From: Paracoccaceae bacterium
GTDB lineage: Bacteria; Pseudomonadota; Alphaproteobacteria; Rhodobacterales; Rhodobacteraceae
Length of the DNA: 32,597 bases
Assembly: GCA_013214665.1 (NCBI GenBank)
Contig: JABSSA010000023.1
Location: 1 to 32,597, forward strand
Reading direction: 5' to 3'
Made by a program: the position numbers and the translations under genes. Of this stretch, positions 28,023 to 32,597 are shown one piece after another; positions within the stretch are counted from its first letter, which is position 1, and every line of letters starts with the position of its first letter. The notes below the pieces were generated by a model, which was not told the origin of the DNA, made no database searches, and worked only from the letters and a program-made list of their open reading frames with translations.

Positions 28023-29447
28023 ATGAAGTCGTATTTTCGCATCTCAGGGCCCAGCTTGGCGCAAAAGCTGTCGTTGGTGGCCACCATTCCGTTGGTGTTG
28101 GCTGTTGCCGCGATTGCGACACTTGTGACTGTGCAATCGCGTGCGCTGGCCGAACGCGAGATTGCGGCGTTGGAACGTCAGTTGATCGAAGCCAAAAAGG
28201 TCGAGCTGCGCAATTATGTGACCCAAGCAAGGAACGGGTTCTACTTTATCTACGGACGCGCTGCGCCTGATGATGAGGCGGCAAAGCGACAGGTGGCACA
28301 GATTTTGGCCGCGATGATTTATGCCGACGAAGGATTTTTCTTTGTCTATGACTACGATGGCACCAACCTGGTCAGCCCCCGCCAAACGGAGATGATCAAC
28401 CTCAATTGGAAAGACCTGCGCGACAGCGATGGGGTTCCGGTGGTCCAGGAGTTTATCAACACAGCCCGGCAAGGCTCGGGTTATGTCACGCATCTTTGGC
28501 CCAAACCATCAACAGGACAAGAAGAGCAAATGATCTCTTTCGTGCTGGGGTTTCAGGATTGGCAATGGGCTGTGGGTACCGGCGTATATATTGATGAGGT
28601 ACTCGAGACCGTTGCCGCGGCACGGGCGGACGTGGAGACACGGGTGCGCCAGACCTTCGTTTACATCATGGCGATCACGCTTGCGGCGCTGCTCGTAGTG
28701 TTCTTTGCTGGCCTGCTCATCAATCTGCGGGAACGGCGGCTTGCGGATGCCAAGCTGAAAAAGCTCACGGAACGGGTATTTGACGCGCAAGAAGAAGAAC
28801 GCGGCCGGGTCGCACGCGAATTGCATGATGGGATCAGCCAGATCCTCGTCGGGGTCCGATATTCGCTGGATGGCGCGCGACGGCGGCTTGAGCGTGGCAA
28901 CGGGGATGTGAAATCCCCCCTCGACAATGGGATCGAGCAACTCGGCTCGGCGATTTCCGAAGTACGCCGCATCAGCCGTGACTTGCGGCCCGGTGTGCTT
29001 GACGACTTGGGACTTGGACCCGCACTTAAGTCTTTGGTCGAAGAATTTGAAAAACGCACCGGTATCACGGCGCGGTTTTCAACTGTCGTGTTCCGGAACC
29101 GTTTGGATCAGGAAGCCAAGATTGCATTGTACCGTATCGCTCAAGAAGCGCTGACCAATGTGGAACGGCACGCCAATGCCAGCGAGGTCAAGATGGATCT
29201 GCGGAGCCATCGGCGGGGTGCGACACTGCGAATTGCTGATGATGGGATTGGCGTGTATTCCTCCGACAACCGAAGCGCGGGCATTGGTTTGCGCAACATG
29301 CAGGAACGTATGGAGCAATTGGGTGGCACGCTGCGCATTCTGTCAAGCCGCGGCGAGAAAGGCGGCACCGTGATCGAAGCCACCGTGCCTTTGACCCACC
29401 TCAAACCCCCTGACACCGTAAAGACCGAAACGAGACGCGAAGCATGA
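28023..29447 (+). CDS. Sensor histidine kinase with periplasmic Cache domain (HisKA_3/NarX-like)
   Basis: N-terminal TM, Cache-like YADEGFFFVYDYDGTNLVSPRQTEMINLNWKDLRDSDGVPVVQEF...DWQWAVGTGVYIDEV, HisKA_3 EERGRVARELHDGISQILVGVRYSL, ATPase EALTNVERHANAS...GIGLRNMQERMEQLGG. Start at M61 of the ORF. Confidence 0.93.
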   Translation: MKSYFRISGPSLAQKLSLVATIPLVLAVAAIATLVTVQSRALAEREIAALERQLIEAKKVELRNYVTQARNGFYFIYGRAAPDDEAAKRQVAQILAAMIYADEGFFFVYDYDGTNLVSPRQTEMINLNWKDLRDSDGVPVVQEFINTARQGSGYVTHLWPKPSTGQEEQMISFVLGFQDWQWAVGTGVYIDEVLETVAAARADVETRVRQTFVYIMAITLAALLVVFFAGLLINLRERRLADAKLKKLTERVFDAQEEERGRVARELHDGISQILVGVRYSLDGARRRLERGNGDVKSPLDNGIEQLGSAISEVRRISRDLRPGVLDDLGLGPALKSLVEEFEKRTGITARFSTVVFRNRLDQEAKIALYRIAQEALTNVERHANASEVKMDLRSHRRGATLRIADDGIGVYSSDNRSAGIGLRNMQERMEQLGGTLRILSSRGEKGGTVIEATVPLTHLKPPDTVKTETRREA

Positions 29448-30085
29448 GCCAGCCCCAAACCCGTGTACTGATCGCAGATGACCACCCGATGGTTGCCGAA
29501 GGCGTGCAATCCGTGCTGTCGGACTACGACGACATCGAAGTGGTAGGTACTGTCTCAAATGGGCAAGCTGTCATTGATGCCCTACCCGATCTGCAGCCCG
29601 ATGTGATCCTGATGGATATCAACATGCCCGGCATGGGGGGGCTTACGGCGACCGAGGTGGTGCTGGAAAGCCGGCCTGAAACACGTGTGCTTGTCTTGTC
29701 GATGCACGACAGCCCGGAATACATCTCATCAGCGCTCAGCCACGGCGCGATGGGCTATATTCTCAAAGACGTGCCAACCGAAGAAATCAAAGAGGCCATT
29801 GATAGCGTGATGGCCGGGCGACAGTACCTGTGCACCGGGGCCAAAGTTTCAATCGCGCCACGCGAAGACGGCACCGACCGTGAGGCGCTAACCGGGCGCG
29901 AACAAACGATCCTTTTGCAGCTGGCCCAGGGCCTATCGAATAAAGAGGTTGCACTGGCGCTCGACATTTCGGTGCGCACCGTTGAAACCCACCGCAAGAA
30001 CATCAAACGCAAGCTGGGCATCTCATCCACTGCCGGGTTAACGCGCTACGCGCTGGAGCATGGCGTGCTGCAAGGCACTGGATAG
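29444..30085 (+). CDS. Response regulator, NarL/FixJ family
   Basis: VLIADDHPMVAEGVQSVL, DVILMDINMPGMGGL, LTGREQTILLQLAQGLSNKEVALALDISVRTVETHRKNIKRKLG. ATGA overlap with kinase. Confidence 0.95.
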   Translation: MSQPQTRVLIADDHPMVAEGVQSVLSDYDDIEVVGTVSNGQAVIDALPDLQPDVILMDINMPGMGGLTATEVVLESRPETRVLVLSMHDSPEYISSALSHGAMGYILKDVPTEEIKEAIDSVMAGRQYLCTGAKVSIAPREDGTDREALTGREQTILLQLAQGLSNKEVALALDISVRTVETHRKNIKRKLGISSTAGLTRYALEHGVLQGTG

Positions 30086-30117
30086 GCCTCAAAATCGCAA
30101 AAGTTACGCTCAGAGCC

Positions 30118-30144
30118 ATTTTGCGCAACAATATTTCGCAAAAT
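30118..30144. repeat. Inverted repeat upstream of ilv promoter
   Basis: ATTTTGCG (30118-30125) and CGCAAAAT (30137-30144), perfect 8-bp arms. Confidence 0.5.
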
Positions 30145-30170
30145 AAACTGTTTGAGACACTTTTTCACGG

Positions 30171-30199
30171 TTGACGCCCCTTGAGCACCCCCATAGTGT
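30171..30199 (+). promoter_or_regulatory. Putative sigma70-type promoter for ilv leader
   Basis: TTGACG (30171-30176), 17-nt spacer, TAGTGT (30194-30199), just upstream of the leader peptide. Confidence 0.5.
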
Positions 30200-30224
30200 C
30201 CCGCCTGCGCATGAAAGGAAGAGC

Positions 30225-30272
30225 ATGAACATCGTCGTTGACATTCTAGTAGATGAGCGCATGGGCCGGTAA
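30225..30272 (+). CDS. ilvBN leader peptide (MNIVVDILVDERMGR)
   Basis: 15-codon ORF preceded by AAAGGAAGAGC, rich in Ile/Val/Leu codons (I V V . I L V), directly upstream of a terminator and ilvB. Confidence 0.88.
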   Translation: MNIVVDILVDERMGR

Positions 30273-30298
30273 CGGAAAACCTGATACCACCCCCATGC

Positions 30299-30326
30299 GC
30301 CCCCGATTAACCGGGGGCTTTTTTTT
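30299..30326 (+). terminator. Attenuator terminator of ilvBH
   Basis: GCCCCCG-ATTAAC-CGGGGGC followed by TTTTTTTT, between leader peptide and ilvB. Confidence 0.92.
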
Positions 30327-30359
30327 GCGCATGAGAAACGCCTGAGGAGCACGAAAAAC

Positions 30360-32111
30360 ATGGCACGCCAAATGACCGGAGCGAAAATGGTTGTCCAATC
30401 CCTGATCGATCAGGGTGTCGACACGGTATTCGGATATCCTGGTGGCGCGGTGCTACCAATCTATGACGAGGTGTTTCAGCAAAACAACATTCGCCACATT
30501 CTGGTGCGTCACGAACAAGGCGCTGTGCACGCCGCCGAAGGTTATGCGCGCGCCACAGGCAAACCCGGCGTGGTGCTGGTCACCTCTGGCCCCGGCGCGA
30601 CCAACGCGGTGACGGGTCTGACTGATGCATTGATGGATTCCATCCCGCTGGTGGTTCTCACCGGTCAGGTGCCAACCTTTATGATCGGCTCTGACGCCTT
30701 TCAGGAAGCGGACACCGTCGGCATCACCCGCCCCTGCACCAAGCACAACTGGCTGGTCAAAGAGACCGATCAGTTGCCAGGTGCCATGCACGAAGCCTTT
30801 CACGTCGCAACATCCGGCCGCCCTGGTCCGGTGTTGATCGACATTCCGAAAGACGTGCAGTTTGCGACCGGTACGTACACCGGCCCAAAACCGGCCAGCT
30901 CGCATTACCAGCCGCAGGTGAAAGGCGATATGGAAGCCATCACGGAATTGGTGGCTGCCATTGAAACGGCAAAACGCCCGATCTTTTACACCGGCGGCGG
31001 TGTGATCAACTCTGGCCCCGGTGCCAGCCAGCTGCTGCGCGAATTGGTCGATTCTACTGGCTTTCCGATCACATCGACACTGATGGGGCTGGGCTGCTAT
31101 CCGGCCAATGGCAAGAACTGGCTTGGGATGCTGGGGATGCACGGGCTTTATGAGGCCAATCTGGCGATGCACGATTGTGATCTGATGATCAACATCGGCG
31201 CGCGCTTTGATGACCGGATCACCGGGCGTGTCGATGCGTTTAGCCCGAAGTCCAAAAAGGCGCATATCGATATCGACCCTTCGTCGATCAACAAGGTGAT
31301 CCGCGTCGACATCCCAATTGTCGGCGATGTGGGCCACGTTCTGGAAGACGTGCTGAAGGTTTGGAAATCGCGCGGGCGCAAGACCAATTCAGAGGCTGTT
31401 GCCAAGTGGTGGACCGAGATTGAAACTTGGAAGAAGGTCGATTGCCTGAAGTTCGAGCAGAAGGGCACGACCATCAAGCCGCAATACGCGCTCGAACGGC
31501 TCGAAGCGCTGACCAAGGATCACGACCGGTATATCTGCACCGAAGTGGGCCAGCATCAGATGTGGGCCGCGCAATACCTGGGCTTTAACGATCCCAACCG
31601 CTGGATGACCTCCGGTGGCTTGGGCACGATGGGCTATGGCTTCCCGGCTTCCATCGGCGTGCAGATCGCCCATCCCGACGCGCTGGTTATCAACGTGGCG
31701 GGCGAAGCATCGTGGCTGATGAACATGCAGGAAATGGGCACCGCGGTACAGTACCGCCTGCCGGTGAAACAGTTCATCCTCAACAACGAACGTTTGGGCA
31801 TGGTGCGACAGTGGCAAGAGCTGCTGCATGGTGAGCGCTATTCGCATTCCTGGTCCGAAGCTCTGCCGGATTTTGTAAAACTCGCGGAGGCTTTCGGCGC
31901 CAAAGGTATCTTGTGTGATAATCCCGATGATCTCGACGATGCGATCATGGAGATGATCAATTACGACGGGCCGGTGATCTTTGATTGCCTTGTCGAAAAG
32001 CACGAAAACTGCTTCCCGATGATCCCATCGGGCAAGGCGCATAATGAAATGTTGCTGGGCGAAGCTGAAACCCAAGGCGTCATCGACGCCAAGGGTTCGG
32101 TTCTGGTGTGA
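30360..32111 (+). CDS. ilvB: Acetolactate synthase large subunit
   Basis: GVDTVFGYPGGAVLPIYDEV, HEQGAVHAAEGYARATGKPGVVLVTSGPGATNAVTGLTDALMDSIPLVVLTGQV, TSGGLGTMGYGFPASIGVQIA. Confidence 0.97.
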   Translation: MARQMTGAKMVVQSLIDQGVDTVFGYPGGAVLPIYDEVFQQNNIRHILVRHEQGAVHAAEGYARATGKPGVVLVTSGPGATNAVTGLTDALMDSIPLVVLTGQVPTFMIGSDAFQEADTVGITRPCTKHNWLVKETDQLPGAMHEAFHVATSGRPGPVLIDIPKDVQFATGTYTGPKPASSHYQPQVKGDMEAITELVAAIETAKRPIFYTGGGVINSGPGASQLLRELVDSTGFPITSTLMGLGCYPANGKNWLGMLGMHGLYEANLAMHDCDLMINIGARFDDRITGRVDAFSPKSKKAHIDIDPSSINKVIRVDIPIVGDVGHVLEDVLKVWKSRGRKTNSEAVAKWWTEIETWKKVDCLKFEQKGTTIKPQYALERLEALTKDHDRYICTEVGQHQMWAAQYLGFNDPNRWMTSGGLGTMGYGFPASIGVQIAHPDALVINVAGEASWLMNMQEMGTAVQYRLPVKQFILNNERLGMVRQWQELLHGERYSHSWSEALPDFVKLAEAFGAKGILCDNPDDLDDAIMEMINYDGPVIFDCLVEKHENCFPMIPSGKAHNEMLLGEAETQGVIDAKGSVLV

Positions 32112-32137
32112 CACGATATATTAAGAAAGACCTGCAA

Positions 32138-32597
32138 ATGTCTGCACTAAAAATAAAAAAAGGCTCCAACAGCCATTCCGCCTACAACCTACGGCCCACC
32201 TTTTCTGACATCGAGGAACGCCATACTCTGGCGGTCCTCGTTGACAACGAAGCGGGTGTTTTGGCTCGTGTAATTGGGCTTTTCTCGGGACGTGGATACA
32301 ACATCGACAGCCTGACCGTGGCCGAAGTGGATCATGGCGGACATTTGAGCCGCATCACCATCGTGACCACGGGCACGCCACAGGTTATCGAACAAATCAA
32401 AGCGCAACTCGGCCGGATTGTTTCGGTTCACGAGGTGCATGACCTCACCGTTGAAGGCCCCAGTGTTGAGCGCGAGTTGGCCATGTTCAAAGTTGCAGGC
32501 CAGGGTGAAAAACGGGTTGAAGCGCTGCGGCTGGCGGACATTTTCCGCGCCAACGTCGTGGACAGCACGCTTGAGAGTTTTGTCTTTGAGATCACCG
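32138..32597 (+). CDS. ilvH: Acetolactate synthase small subunit (3' end outside window)
   Basis: Reading from ATG 32138: MSALKIKKGSNSHSAYNLRPTFSDIEERHTLAVLVDNEAGVLARVIGLFSGRGYNIDSL; ACT domain, open to the window end. Confidence 0.96.
   Translation, partial: MSALKIKKGSNSHSAYNLRPTFSDIEERHTLAVLVDNEAGVLARVIGLFSGRGYNIDSLTVAEVDHGGHLSRITIVTTGTPQVIEQIKAQLGRIVSVHEVHDLTVEGPSVERELAMFKVAGQGEKRVEALRLADIFRANVVDSTLESFVFEIT

Noticed and set aside
30453-31337. 294 aa minus-strand ORF
   Set aside because: Antisense to ilvB; shadow ORF.
1-32597. CRISPR array, prophage or toxin-antitoxin/defence system
   Set aside because: No regularly spaced direct repeats, integrase, transposase, phage structural genes or recognisable defence genes were seen on either strand.

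Overview
This is a chromosomal segment of alphaproteobacterial character, probably Rhodobacterales/Roseobacter-like; that assignment is an inference from gene content and protein style. No CRISPR array, transposase, integrase or phage gene was recognised. The most unusual part is 1..11255, where two operons converge. The plus-strand operon encodes a cytosine-deaminase-like amidohydrolase, an FAD oxidase, two flavodoxin-fold NAD(P)H oxidoreductases, an IPNS-like Fe(II)/2OG oxygenase and a creatininase-family amidohydrolase. The minus-strand operon encodes a TctC-like binding protein, a SAM methyltransferase, a cyanophycin-synthetase-like ATP-grasp ligase without a Mur-ligase domain, and a TctA-TctB fusion permease. 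The two operons meet at a nested inverted repeat that could fold as a three-way junction. The rest is mostly housekeeping: tRNA-Leu(GAG), a peptidoglycan-binding-like protein, a FrnE-like DsbA protein, lipB, ctaD, a DM13-like protein, a TetR regulator, YceI, rpsF-rpsR-rplI, DinB, a PQQ-type sugar dehydrogenase and a DUF4329-like lipoprotein. A TakP-like TRAP transporter lies divergent from a Cache histidine kinase/NarL-type regulator pair. The window ends in ilvB-ilvH, preceded by a readable branched-chain amino acid attenuator (leader peptide MNIVVDILVDERMGR). All family names come from reading the sequence; no database search was run.
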